DNA of 64,000 nt from Pseudoalteromonas peptidolytica (GTDB lineage: Bacteria > Pseudomonadota > Gammaproteobacteria > Enterobacterales > Alteromonadaceae). The notes beneath the pieces are model-generated. The model was not told the DNA's origin. It worked only from the letters and a program-made list of their open reading frames with translations, and did not search any database. The position numbers were made by a program, and so were the translations under genes. The stretch is from contig NZ_WEHZ01000016.1 of the NCBI RefSeq assembly GCF_012641745.1, forward strand, positions 55,846-119,845. Reading direction: 5' to 3'. The stretch's first letter is position 1, and each line of letters begins with the position of its first letter. Shown piece after piece: positions 28,502 through 37,148 of the stretch.

Positions 28502-30025
28502 TTATTTATGAAAAGTTGAGGCAAGCGCATCTAGTTCCAACCGATGTGCTTTAAAATTCAATCCACATCGTCTCAAGTAATCTTCAATTTTTTCGATATT
28601 ATATTGCTTAGCTAACGCGTTGCCTGGTTTGAGCTGAGCCTGATCTGGATAGACTCCATAGCCTGCAAGCAGACAGTGCCAGCTAACCGATGGGTAGTAC
28701 TGATCAATATTTTGGCGCGCCAATTCATCCGATAAATTATTGCCTGACACCCAAGTTTGCAGCACATTAAATAGTGAGCGAGATAGGTTGTTATTATTTG
28801 CATTATCAAGCCAATACTGTGTATCCGTGCGACTATTTACACGATAATGGGCAACAATATAATCTCTAATGGCTTGATAGCGCGTTGCGATCGAATGGTT
28901 ATGTTTGTCGCGATTCCCATCCGTGAATCCTGCCTCTTGATAACACTCTATAAAGCTTTGCACAGTCTCTTGAACTATGTGTAAAGCCGTCGCCTCTAAT
29001 GGTTCTATAAACCCTTGAGATAAGCCAACAGCAATACAATTATTTTTCCAGTGGGTTTTCACTTGACCCACTTTCATTTTTATATGGCGAGCTTCAACGT
29101 CTGAGTCTAGTAGACCCAGTGCGGCCCTTAACTCTGTTTCGGCCTGATCTCTATCGCAATAGCGCTGACTATATACATAGCCATTACCTGTCCGGTTGGT
29201 TAATGGGATATGCCAAGACCATCCGTATTTGCGCGCCACCGACTGCGTTTCAGAGCGAATGATATCGCCTTGTTTGGTTGCTAATACCACCGCAGCATCA
29301 TTAAACAAGTTATTGCCAAATGATTCAAAACCGACATCAAGTGCTTGTTGTAGCAGTAAACTCTTAAAACCTGAGCAATCGACAAAAATATCTCCAGCGA
29401 TTTCTACGCCCTGTGAGGTAACAAGTGCCGCAATGTCACCATTCACATGCTTTCTCACATCTGAAATTGTTGCATCAATATGCTTTACATTGCGCTTTTC
29501 GGCTTCACGTGCCAAAAACTCTCCCAACAAACTTGAGTCAAAGTGGTAGCCGTAATTGATTTCGAACGGAAAGTTTTGTGCAGCAATTGGCGACTTATTT
29601 GTGTTCGCTAAATGAGTGGCCAAAAAAAAGTGGTCTGGATGACCTTCAACATCAATTGCCTTACGCCTCACGAAGCTATTATGAAAAAATGCAGGTGCAG
29701 AGTAGTCATCTGGCTGTGCGGGAAAAGGATGAAAGTAACTGGAAAATCCGGTTTTCGTTGACCAATCAATAAATCGGATCCCATTTTTGTATGTCGCGTT
29801 GCAAGCTGGCATCCATTGAGCTTCCGAAATACCAAGGTAATCCATAAAGCCCTTAAATTGTGGTGTTGATCCCTCACCAACCCCAATAATACCGATACTG
29901 GAAGACTCAACAACGGTGATTTCGATCGCTTTATCTGCCCAACTCTTAGCCATCATATTTGCAGCCATCCAACCAGCAGTTCCGCCACCTAAAATCACTA
30001 TTTTTTGGCTTTTCATCGTCTTCAT
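28502..30025 (-). CDS. Flavin-dependent (tryptophan) halogenase family protein
   Basis: A 507-residue FAD enzyme of the PrnA/tryptophan halogenase family. It has the FAD motif IVILGGGTAGWMAAN (9-23), the catalytic lysine K80 in ACNATYKNGIRF, the halogenase signature W-x-W-x-I-P at 269-274 (GWSWHIPL) and the SQGFIEPLEATALH region with the active-site glutamate. All key residues for hypohalous acid chemistry are intact. A flavin reductase is not encoded nearby. It sits between the TonB-dependent receptor and the amylase operon; halogenase-like genes are known next to TonB receptors in Alteromonadales, Xanthomonas and Caulobacter, where their role is not settled. A repeat and a terminator separate it from the receptor gene, so co-transcription is not assured. 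Confidence 0.92.
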   Translation of the reverse strand: MKTMKSQKIVILGGGTAGWMAANMMAKSWADKAIEITVVESSSIGIIGVGEGSTPQFKGFMDYLGISEAQWMPACNATYKNGIRFIDWSTKTGFSSYFHPFPAQPDDYSAPAFFHNSFVRRKAIDVEGHPDHFFLATHLANTNKSPIAAQNFPFEINYGYHFDSSLLGEFLAREAEKRNVKHIDATISDVRKHVNGDIAALVTSQGVEIAGDIFVDCSGFKSLLLQQALDVGFESFGNNLFNDAAVVLATKQGDIIRSETQSVARKYGWSWHIPLTNRTGNGYVYSQRYCDRDQAETELRAALGLLDSDVEARHIKMKVGQVKTHWKNNCIAVGLSQGFIEPLEATALHIVQETVQSFIECYQEAGFTDGNRDKHNHSIATRYQAIRDYIVAHYRVNSRTDTQYWLDNANNNNLSRSLFNVLQTWVSGNNLSDELARQNIDQYYPSVSWHCLLAGYGVYPDQAQLKPGNALAKQYNIEKIEDYLRRCGLNFKAHRLELDALASTFHK

Positions 30026-30065
30026 ACCTTAACACTGTCAACATTGCTTATAAAAAGCTGAGTAA

Positions 30066-30225
30066 TACCTATTTTCTTAATTAAGTGGTCTATTCTGAAG
30101 CGAGAAAATCTTGTCGATAACTAGGCAAAAATTTTGTTATTTAGTTGTTCTAAATAAGAAATTTTTAACGCTATTAGCGCCAGATTTACTCCTTCAAATT
30201 GAGCAAGTATTAAGTCAAATTGGTA
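30066..30225. repeat. Dispersed MITE-like repeat, copy C (short form, 160 bp)
   Basis: Left end TACCTATTTTCTTAATTAAG (one or two changes in the terminal repeat), right end CAAATTGGTA. Internal hairpin AAAATTTTGTTATTTAG / CTAAATAAGAAATTTT. Located between halogenase and receptor genes, 40 bp before the halogenase start. Confidence 0.9.
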
Positions 30226-30281
30226 TAAATACGCCTTGTTAGAAAATAGATGATAGCAATCAACTACTGCTTCAGCGATTA

Positions 30282-30318
30282 TAAAAAAACCACCAAAGCA
30301 GGGGTTTACTTTGGTGGC
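30282..30318 (-). terminator. Intrinsic terminator of the receptor gene
   Basis: Minus-strand CCACCAAAG and CTTTGGTGG pair around a 10-nt loop, followed by a run of T (complement of 30283-30289), 18 nt after the stop. Confidence 0.9.
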
Positions 30319-30335
30319 TATCAAGTTCTTATTGA

Positions 30336-33191
30336 TTAAAAACTATAGTTAAAGCCCAGATAATACTGGCGACCAAATTCCTTGTATTCCCCTGTCGCCA
30401 GAGCTGTACCATAATTTGTCGTATTCGGTTCGTCAGTCAGGTTATTTACTTGCAACACAGCCTCTAAGCCATTTTCAAAATTATATGATGCTTGCCAATC
30501 GACTACCGTATATTCATCAGCCCATGCTAACGATGACCCACCAGGTGACGCCCCCTCATAAACGTACTCGTCACGGTAACGAATATTTAAGTGAGTTGTG
30601 AATGAATCAATGTTCCAAAATACCGTTGCACTCCAGACATTTTTAGACAAACCAGGCAGTGGTAGCTGTTGATCTGGGAAGTTACCGCCACCATCAACGG
30701 TGGTTTCACTTTCGGTATATGAATAGTTAGCATTGAAGCCTAAACCGGAAAAAATCCCCGGTAAGTTATCAAACATTGTCGTGTAGGCAAGTTCGATACC
30801 TCGGACATAGCCGCCCTGATCATTATTTTGTGTGGTCTGATACTGACCAGCCACAAATCCTTCCGGAACTTCCAGACCAATATCAGCCCAGTCGACTTCA
30901 CCTTCTTGATAAGTGATACTTTCAATTAATGACTCAATATCCTTCCAGAATAAAGCTGCAACAAAAGCACCACCATCTTCAAAATAGCGCTCGTATGACA
31001 AATCTATTTGAGTTGCTCTAAATGGGTCTAGATTTGGATTACCTTTTGACCACACATTGTAACGAGGAGTTTTACCATCATTTGCCGTATCAGCCCATGA
31101 GCCTGCGCCCCCTCTTAGCTGATAGACAGGCGGTCGACCTATCACCTCTGCTGCTGCAAATCTGATTTGGTCGGTGTCACTTACTCTGAAGTTCAGGTTT
31201 AATGAAGGTAGTGTGTCAGTGTACTCTGGACCATAGTTGACATGGCGATAATCCGTTCTTTCAACACCATTATCATCCACGATTGAATCACCTACTTCAT
31301 TACCTTGGATCTGTTGGATCCCAATAGATTTAGTATCAGTTCTAACAACTCTTACACCGAAGTTACCAGTCACAGGAATGTCTGCGATTTCGGTGTCTAT
31401 GTTGGCCATGATGTAACCTGCAAGTACTTCTTCTTTAACCGCACCACTTTCAATAAGAGTCCAGTTATGACCCCAAGTTTGTTGCGCGTCATAATTGCCG
31501 GGCCCAAAGACCTGATCAGCGATACCTTCAAGGTCTAACTCTAAGTATTGGAAGCCACGCGTCTCTCTAAGCGAGACAAACCCCGTCACATCGTGAGGAA
31601 TACATGGGTGGTTTTGATCATTAAACTCACAGCCTTTATTCGTGACAATAGTGCCATCAGGTAGCTGATAACCATTTTGCCCTTCACGAGCGCCCCATCT
31701 AAACGTCGAACGTTGATCGGTAAACTCTCGGTCTGACCAACGTGCGCCAACCTCAATCGATGAAATAAAGCTATTTTCAATATAATATTTGAAGTCAACT
31801 TTTACGCTGTCCAACTCATCCGTATACTTATGTGGAAATTGCTCCCAGTCTCCCAAGCGCATATTTGAAAGATCGGTATAGCCATTACCCAAAGTTAAAA
31901 ACGGTGAGTCTTTTTCTCTTTGCTCAAAAGAAAACGTTTGGTTTCTTAATTCCTGCCATGTATTTACCAGCGTACCATCTTCCAGTGTCGCCGTACCGAA
32001 CTCGTAGGCGTGCATAGAGGCAATCATATCTCTTCGCGTTTTTTCGCCTTCGCTGTGTGCGATGTCAAGGGCTATTTCCCAAGTGTCAGTGGTGTACTGC
32101 AAGTTTAAGCCAAAGCTGTCTGTCGTCGAATCTGTAGATTGATCCTCAGAGCGCATTTCCACCCAAGGGCCTGTAGGGTCGGTAATCGTCACGTCACCGG
32201 CAACCAAGAAACCATCTTTTACAACAGCATTGTCAATGGAATACAGAGAGTTCAGATCTTTTGAAAAGCCTTCAATATTTAAACCGCTCTTTTTATCTTC
32301 CGATTCAAATTTTGAGTGAAAATAGTCAAATTGTACCTTGAATGTGTCTGTTGGTTGATAAACCAAAGTACTTAACAGGCCAAGCCTCTCATCGCTTCCT
32401 TTTGCCGAGCGATATTGAAAACCGTTAACCGAGCGTTCTTCATTACCATCACCGTCAAAATCTTGGGAGCGAGTTGGGGCATGTGCAGAAATATCGATGG
32501 CATTATTAGGTTGATTTAAATAAGCTCCCCCTATTGCAAAGCCCAGTGTCTCATCAAGAAACTTACCACGATAAGAAAAGCTTATGCGCTCTCCTGTAGA
32601 ATCAGCACCAACATCAGACGCGCCATCGTTGTATGAATATCTAACTGAAGAATTAAAGTTATGCTCATTTTCAGCATCAAGTGGATTAGCGGTTTTTAGC
32701 TCTACCGTTCCTGCAACCCCGCCTTCAACAAGAGAAGCTTTGGGAGACTTATAGACCGCAGCTTGATTAATTAGCTCAGACGGATATTGGTCAAACGAGA
32801 TCCAGCGACTACCAGCAGTATAGCCACTAGTACTGGCTTGCTCGCGTCCATTGAGTGTCGTTTGAATAAAGTCGCCATTCATTCCGCGGATATTTAACTG
32901 AGAAGACTGTCCACTTGCTCTAACAGCCGTTATGCCTGGTAAACGGCTTAACGAGTCTGCAATAGAAACATCTGGTAAAGCCGCCAAATCTCCAGCATCA
33001 ACTATTTCTGAGACCGTATCGCTGAACCTTTTTTTATCAATAGAAGCGATAATACTGCGCGAGATCCCACGAACCTCTATCACTTCTACATTTTCATCTT
33101 TGTCAACGGCGTTATCTTCGACTGGAGCTGCGTGACTCACACCCGCTGCAATCAGTGCAAGTGTTAGCATACTCGGTTTGAACTTAGACAT
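30336..33191 (-). CDS. TonB-dependent receptor for alpha-glucans/maltodextrins
   Basis: A 951-residue outer-membrane receptor: signal peptide (MLTLALIAAGVSHAA), a TonB-box-like VIEVRGI near 37-43, the plug domain (SDTVSEIVDAGDLAALPDVSIADSL, then LPGITAVRASGQSSQLNIRGM) and a large 22-strand barrel ending in aromatic YYLGFNYSF. The size and the SIADSLSRLPG-type plug match the MalA/sugar class of receptors in Alteromonadales and Caulobacter. The maltodextrin role is inferred from the flanking GH13, GH15, MFS and LacI operator. The gene has its own promoter with a TGCATACGTATTCA site 132-145 bp upstream and its own terminator. Confidence 0.93.
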   Translation of the reverse strand: MSKFKPSMLTLALIAAGVSHAAPVEDNAVDKDENVEVIEVRGISRSIIASIDKKRFSDTVSEIVDAGDLAALPDVSIADSLSRLPGITAVRASGQSSQLNIRGMNGDFIQTTLNGREQASTSGYTAGSRWISFDQYPSELINQAAVYKSPKASLVEGGVAGTVELKTANPLDAENEHNFNSSVRYSYNDGASDVGADSTGERISFSYRGKFLDETLGFAIGGAYLNQPNNAIDISAHAPTRSQDFDGDGNEERSVNGFQYRSAKGSDERLGLLSTLVYQPTDTFKVQFDYFHSKFESEDKKSGLNIEGFSKDLNSLYSIDNAVVKDGFLVAGDVTITDPTGPWVEMRSEDQSTDSTTDSFGLNLQYTTDTWEIALDIAHSEGEKTRRDMIASMHAYEFGTATLEDGTLVNTWQELRNQTFSFEQREKDSPFLTLGNGYTDLSNMRLGDWEQFPHKYTDELDSVKVDFKYYIENSFISSIEVGARWSDREFTDQRSTFRWGAREGQNGYQLPDGTIVTNKGCEFNDQNHPCIPHDVTGFVSLRETRGFQYLELDLEGIADQVFGPGNYDAQQTWGHNWTLIESGAVKEEVLAGYIMANIDTEIADIPVTGNFGVRVVRTDTKSIGIQQIQGNEVGDSIVDDNGVERTDYRHVNYGPEYTDTLPSLNLNFRVSDTDQIRFAAAEVIGRPPVYQLRGGAGSWADTANDGKTPRYNVWSKGNPNLDPFRATQIDLSYERYFEDGGAFVAALFWKDIESLIESITYQEGEVDWADIGLEVPEGFVAGQYQTTQNNDQGGYVRGIELAYTTMFDNLPGIFSGLGFNANYSYTESETTVDGGGNFPDQQLPLPGLSKNVWSATVFWNIDSFTTHLNIRYRDEYVYEGASPGGSSLAWADEYTVVDWQASYNFENGLEAVLQVNNLTDEPNTTNYGTALATGEYKEFGRQYYLGFNYSF

Positions 33192-33322
33192 AATGTTTTA
33201 TCCCAATTAACCATATTATATTGTGCGATTTGCTCATCGGCGTGCAATTTGATGAAAAAACAATCTGGCACTATTGTTGTCTGGTAAATACTAGCGGTTG
33301 ATTAAATTTGCAAACAACTTTG

Positions 33323-33336
33323 TGCATACGTATTCA
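33323..33336. promoter_or_regulatory. LacI-type operator of the receptor gene
   Basis: TGCATACGTATTCA, identical to the amylase operon site at 28333-28346. It lies in the 596-bp divergent intergenic region (33192-33808) between receptor and alpha-glucosidase, which otherwise shows only AT-rich promoter-like sequence and the palindrome at 33674-33699. Confidence 0.8.
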
Positions 33337-33673
33337 AAGCTAGTGTATTTTAATAAAATTTACAGGTAGTTTACGAAAACAAAACCTAACCAAATGAAAT
33401 ATATAACTTTTTATGATTAAAGGTTATTAGTCCTCTCGTTAATTTTATTCGGTGTAAAGTTCACTAAATTTTAACCCAAATGCGTTACGGTCATTTGCTA
33501 TACCTCTATAATATCGGAGCTGTTGTGTATTCGCCCACCAAGCTTAAATTGGTCTTACCAATAAATCACAGCTAGACCCAATAAATACAGAACAATCAAA
33601 TCAATTACATCTAATTGGTAAAGTCTTTTGACAAAAATATATCTTGCTTGGACTTTACTTTATCCCGCAATGC

Positions 33674-33699
33674 AAAACCTGCATACGTATGCAGGTTTT
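33674..33699. promoter_or_regulatory. 26-bp perfect palindrome containing the LacI-type operator of the alpha-glucosidase gene
   Basis: The core TGCATACGTATGCA (33680-33693) is the perfect form of the operator seen at 28333 and 33323. The symmetry extends to 13 bp per arm with AAAACC/GGTTTT, followed by further T on the plus strand, so it could also fold as a terminator-like hairpin. It is 110 bp before the alpha-glucosidase start. Confidence 0.8.
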
Positions 33700-33808
33700 T
33701 TACAGCCTAAAAACCATGACGTATTCTTTGCCACAATATAGTGGTGCTTATCAAGACTAGTAAGCAACACAACCACAAAGCAATAAGGTGAGCAGCCGGA
33801 GAATGTAC

Positions 33809-35431
33809 ATGGCTAGTAATAATGAATGGTGGAAAGGTGCAGTTATTTATCAAATCTACCCTCGCAGTTTTCAAGATAGTAATGCAGATGGTATCGGCGA
33901 CTTAAAAGGAATAATTCATCGTCTGGACTACATCAAATCTCTTGGCGTAGATGCGGTGTGGATCTCACCGTTTTTCAAGTCACCAATGAAAGATTTTGGC
34001 TATGATATTAGCGATTATCGTGATGTAGACCCTATGTTTGGTGCGATTGAAGATTTTGATGAATTGATTAACCAAGCTCACGAGCGTGATATTAAGATAA
34101 TCATTGATCAAGTCCTGAGTCATACCTCAAACCAACATCCGTGGTTTATCGAAAGTCGTGAAAATAAAATCAACGATAAAGCTGACTGGTATGTTTGGGC
34201 TGACGCCAAACCTGACGGCAGTCCGCCTAATAACTGGCTGTCTATCTTTGGCGGTGTTGCTTGGCAATGGGAGTCTAGACGTTGTCAGTATTACTTACAT
34301 AATTTTTTGACTGAGCAGCCGGATCTTAATTTCCATAATCCAGATGTACGTAAAGCTGTCCTAGATAATGTTGAGTTCTGGCTGAAAAAAGGTGTTGATG
34401 GCTTTAGATTAGATGCAATTAACTTTTGCTTTCATGACCAACAATTAAGAGATAACCCGGCAAAGCCAGTTGCGTTACGTCAGGGAAGAGGTTTTAGCGA
34501 AGACAACCCGTATGCTTTCCAATACCACTATTATAATAATACCCAGCCTGAAAACTTGGCGTTTATGGAAGAGATCCGCGCCCTGCTTGACCGCTATCCA
34601 GGAACCGTTAGCCTTGGAGAGATAAGTTCAGAAGATTCGCTACAAACTATGGCTGAGTACACCGCAGATGATAATAAGCTGCACATGGGCTATAGCTTTG
34701 AACTTCTCACCCGCGACTACAGTGCGAAATATATTCGAGACACCGTATCTCGCCTCGAATCTGTCATGACCGAGGGGTGGCCATGTTGGGCATTTGCTAA
34801 TCATGATGTCGAACGCGTCGCAAGTCGCTGGAGTACTAACAGCGTAGTCAATAACGAACAAGTAAAAATGCTCACTGCCCTACTCGGTTCGCTACGAGGA
34901 AGTGTTTGTATGTACCAAGGTGAAGAACTTGGCCTTGGTGAAGCTGCGGTGGCATTTGAAGAGTTGCAAGACCCATACGGGATCACATTTTGGCCTAACT
35001 TTAAAGGTCGTGATGGCTGCCGTACACCAATGCCGTGGACAAAAGCCAAACCACACGCTGGGTTTTCAGAAGCTAAGCCTTGGCTCCCTGTGTCCAATGA
35101 ACATAGCGAGCGAGCAGTTGATGAACAAGTACAAGATAACAACTCAACACTTAGCTACTATCAAGCATTTTTGAGGTGGCGAGGTGCACAGCCTGCACTA
35201 AAAACTGGTGAAATTGAGTTTATCGACACGCCAGAGCCGATATTAGCTTTCTATCGAAAAGTGGATGAACAAACCTTGTTATGTATCTTTAACTTAGTAG
35301 ATACCCAGCAGGCGTTCACTTTACCTGAGCTAACACTGTCAGAATGCGACGTCAAACATCAAAGTGGCAGCATTACTAACAATGTACTTCAGTTGAGCGC
35401 CTTTGGTTGTTATTTTGCTGAAGTGATTTAA
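33809..35431 (+). CDS. Alpha-glucosidase (GH13, oligo-1,6-glucosidase-like)
   Basis: A 540-residue cytoplasmic enzyme hydrolysing maltose/maltodextrins to glucose. The typical opening WWKGAVIYQIYPRSFQDSNADGIGDLKGI is followed by the GH13 regions IIDQVLSHTS, VDGFRLDAINF (nucleophile), VSLGEISSED (acid/base) and CWAFANHDVERV. No signal peptide. ATG 33809 is preferred because GGAG lies 7 nt upstream; an in-frame GTG at 33788 and ATG at 33803 are less well placed. It is divergent from the receptor gene and preceded by the perfect operator palindrome. Its product glucose would go to Glk and the ED enzymes. Confidence 0.93.
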   Translation: MASNNEWWKGAVIYQIYPRSFQDSNADGIGDLKGIIHRLDYIKSLGVDAVWISPFFKSPMKDFGYDISDYRDVDPMFGAIEDFDELINQAHERDIKIIIDQVLSHTSNQHPWFIESRENKINDKADWYVWADAKPDGSPPNNWLSIFGGVAWQWESRRCQYYLHNFLTEQPDLNFHNPDVRKAVLDNVEFWLKKGVDGFRLDAINFCFHDQQLRDNPAKPVALRQGRGFSEDNPYAFQYHYYNNTQPENLAFMEEIRALLDRYPGTVSLGEISSEDSLQTMAEYTADDNKLHMGYSFELLTRDYSAKYIRDTVSRLESVMTEGWPCWAFANHDVERVASRWSTNSVVNNEQVKMLTALLGSLRGSVCMYQGEELGLGEAAVAFEELQDPYGITFWPNFKGRDGCRTPMPWTKAKPHAGFSEAKPWLPVSNEHSERAVDEQVQDNNSTLSYYQAFLRWRGAQPALKTGEIEFIDTPEPILAFYRKVDEQTLLCIFNLVDTQQAFTLPELTLSECDVKHQSGSITNNVLQLSAFGCYFAEVI

Positions 35432-35448
35432 TACAGCTATATCAGCAT

Positions 35449-35475
35449 AGAGCGGCGCTAAGCCGCTCTTTTTTA
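35449..35475 (+). terminator. Intrinsic terminator of the alpha-glucosidase gene
   Basis: AGAGCGGC-GCTAA-GCCGCTCT then TTTTTT, 18 nt after the stop. Confidence 0.95.
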
Positions 35476-35499
35476 TTTTCCGGCTTTTTTTCGCTTCAA

Positions 35500-35725
35500 A
35501 GGTCCCAGAAAAATACAAGGTGGTCGCCATCAAGTAAGGACCGTTTTATACATGGCTATGATGTCTACGATTCAATCAAACCCCGTATTCAAATCCCAAT
35601 ATGAAAAGCTAGTTGCTGCCGGAAAACCCAAAAAAGTATCACTCATTGCCTGTGTCAGAAAGATGATTGTGATCGTAAATTCGATGGCCAGAAACGGGGC
35701 AATGTGGGAAGCGCCAAAAGTTTAA
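35500..35725 (+). pseudogene. IS110-family transposase, C-terminal remnant
   Basis: A plus-strand frame without a start codon reads GPRKIQGGRHQVRTVLYMA, then SNPVFKSQYEKLVAAGKPKK and SLIACVRKMIVIVNSMARNG, ending with TAA at 35723-35725. These are the C-terminal signatures of IS110/IS1111-type DEDD transposases (GGR-x-x-VR-x-x-LYMA, NP-x-x-K-x-x-Y, GK-x-KK-x-x-x-x-ACMRK). Roughly the first three quarters of the usual 300-400 residues are absent, so it is dead. It ends 28 bp before a partial attC, notable because one IS1111 subgroup targets attC sites. Confidence 0.85.
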
Positions 35726-35753
35726 AATTTAGCTATTGACGCCATAGTCTCTT

Positions 35754-35764
35754 GTTAGAGTTTC
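35754..35764 (-). other. Start of a truncated integron attC site (cassette A)
   Basis: Minus strand GAAACTCTAAC, 2 nt after the stop of the 113-aa gene. It is the exact complement of the bases that begin the same cassette (GTTAGAGTTTC, minus strand 36122-36112), which is the rule for the R''/L' core pair of one cassette. The rest of the attC is missing; the IS110 remnant is 28 bp away. Confidence 0.65.
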
Positions 35765-35765
35765 A

Positions 35766-36107
35766 CTACTCTGATTTTAAATATCTTTGGTAGTGCTCCT
35801 CTACTTCTTCCTTTGGTATAACTCGCCCCTCAGATTCTCTTTCCAGTAATGTATTCATATAACTCAGAATATTACCGTGACTTAACTCTTTTTGATTTGG
35901 AAAGAAATCGCTAGGTGCAATCTTAAAATCAAGCCAACTATCATCATCGTCGAAAGCTATATGAGAGCCCCATTTTGAAATAAACAACTCACCATCACGA
36001 TCATCAAAGAAAATGCTAATTTCATAGTAATATGATTCACCATCAAATGATTCTGAGTATGGGAACTCTTGGCCATTTTCACTGACTATAATTTTATCGT
36101 ATGGCAT
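35766..36107 (-). CDS. Unknown 113-residue acidic protein, probable integron cassette gene
   Basis: A small soluble protein rich in Asp, Glu, Phe and Tyr (DGESYYYEISIFFDDRDGELFISKWGSHIAFDDDDSWLDF is the core region, given here only as a description of its composition in parts). No signal peptide, membrane segment or enzyme motif. The C-terminal part (KEEVEEHYQRYL) looks helical. The ATG lies 8 nt after the core of an attC site and the stop is 2 nt before a second attC start, the tight packing typical of integron gene cassettes. I do not recognise the family; immunity, toxin-antitoxin or antiphage roles are common for such cargo but nothing here shows one. Confidence 0.7.
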   Translation of the reverse strand: MPYDKIIVSENGQEFPYSESFDGESYYYEISIFFDDRDGELFISKWGSHIAFDDDDSWLDFKIAPSDFFPNQKELSHGNILSYMNTLLERESEGRVIPKEEVEEHYQRYLKSE

Positions 36108-36115
36108 GCAAGAAA

Positions 36116-36244
36116 CTCTAACGCACGCATTAAGGTGTGAGCAACGCTACCACTGAACTTAACCATACCACCGTAAACACGAAACCCAACGATGGCACCA
36201 AAAATGCCAAGCGTTGGGAATCACTCTTAAATGCTTTGTTATGA
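36116..36244 (-). other. Integron attC recombination site (cassette B)
   Basis: 129 bp. Read on the minus strand it begins TCATAACAAAGCATTTAAG and ends GCATTAATGC-like sequence up to GTTAGAG. Outer arms: AACAAAGCATTTAAGAGTGA against TGCTCACACCTTAATGCG. Inner boxes: CCCAACGCT and AGCGTTG. The central loop has a second hairpin (CCCAACGATGGCA against TGCCAAGCGTTGGG on the plus strand). Size, core spacing and GATTCCCAACGC wording match the attC sites of Vibrio/Pseudoalteromonas chromosomal integrons. Confidence 0.85.
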
Positions 36245-36264
36245 GCGTACTTGAGTAGTTGTAC

Positions 36265-36690
36265 TTACTTATTTTGGAAGCTTAATCGTCCTTTGAAGAA
36301 AACTCCAATGACAACTAAACCAACTCCAATAAGCTGCGCCCCAACTTGTTCAAAGCCGAAACTATAAACCTCGATGAACAACCCAAACAGCATTTGTCCA
36401 GCAACAACTAATACTATTGAATTTGTTGATCCAAGCCTAACCATAACAAAACTATTCACTGCTACGTACAACGCACCAATAACTCCCCCGACATATAAAG
36501 TTAGGTCTTGAGGTAATGCATTTACTGGTTCAGCTACAAATATAAACAATAAGGACAATGAAGCAAACCCTACAGCATGATTCACAAATGAAGCATGAAA
36601 AGCTCCATTACGCACACTAAGCTGGCCATTCAAAACTCGACTTAAAGTGATACAAAACCCGTTAAGAAGACCTAGTAATATAAATTCCAT
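36265..36690 (-). CDS. DMT-superfamily small transporter, YdcZ/DUF606 family (second of pair)
   Basis: A 141-residue inner-membrane protein with four to five hydrophobic helices (about 1-15, 36-55, 65-85, 92-108, 116-133) and the small-residue motifs GVIGALYVAVNSF and GQMLFGLFIEVYS of the half-size EamA-like DUF606 family. It starts inside the stop of the preceding paralogue (TAATG overlap), so the two are coupled and probably form an antiparallel heterodimer. Substrate unknown. The stop is 20 nt before the attC site at 36116-36244, placing the pair inside cassette B. Confidence 0.85.
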   Translation of the reverse strand: MEFILLGLLNGFCITLSRVLNGQLSVRNGAFHASFVNHAVGFASLSLLFIFVAEPVNALPQDLTLYVGGVIGALYVAVNSFVMVRLGSTNSIVLVVAGQMLFGLFIEVYSFGFEQVGAQLIGVGLVVIGVFFKGRLSFQNK

Positions 36691-37148
36691 TACATCTCTA
36701 CCTTACCGTAAATTATTAAAATTGACCCAACTGCAACCAGCAATGTGGGCAACAAGTTGACTATAGTAACCTTAGTTTTGGGTTGGTTTAACAAACCATA
36801 ATGTTCAAGAATTAATGAGAGAAGAAATTGCCCAATGAGCGCTAACGCTAAAGTTCCTGTCAGACCGATATAACTCTGTACTGTCATTGATGCAAAAACT
36901 ACTGTTAAAGCACCAGGAACACCTCCAAACCAGTACTGTTTCTTGATTTCTGGTCGGTTTGCACGAGCGTGATTTTTTTTGAATGCAGAATAAAGAAACC
37001 ACGCTGTAATGCCACCAACCCCATGAGCAATCCAAGATGCTTGAAATGCAGACGTAGTACCTGCTAATTCGGCATTAACACTGATCATTAACGCAAGTAA
37101 CAGACCACTAAAAATAGCTACTAAAACTAAACCACTTTGTTTTAACAT
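36690..37148 (-). CDS. DMT-superfamily small transporter, YdcZ/DUF606 family (first of pair)
   Basis: A 152-residue inner-membrane paralogue of the next gene, with segments such as SGLVLVAIFSGLLLALMISVN, GVGGITAWFLYSAF, GALTVVFASMTVQSYIGLTG and LLPTLLVAVGSILIIYG. ATG 37148 is chosen because GAGGAAAA lies just upstream and the N-terminus then begins with the membrane helix; the longer in-frame extension to 37331 would overlap the divergent LysR gene. Co-transcribed with the second half transporter and divergent from the LysR gene 92 bp away, which is likely its regulator. Confidence 0.85.
   Translation of the reverse strand: MLKQSGLVLVAIFSGLLLALMISVNAELAGTTSAFQASWIAHGVGGITAWFLYSAFKKNHARANRPEIKKQYWFGGVPGALTVVFASMTVQSYIGLTGTLALALIGQFLLSLILEHYGLLNQPKTKVTIVNLLPTLLVAVGSILIIYGKVEM

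Noticed and set aside
33674..33700. Terminator reading of the palindrome before the alpha-glucosidase gene
   Set aside because: It has a T-run, but no gene precedes it on that strand and its core equals the operator found at two other promoters, so operator is the better explanation.
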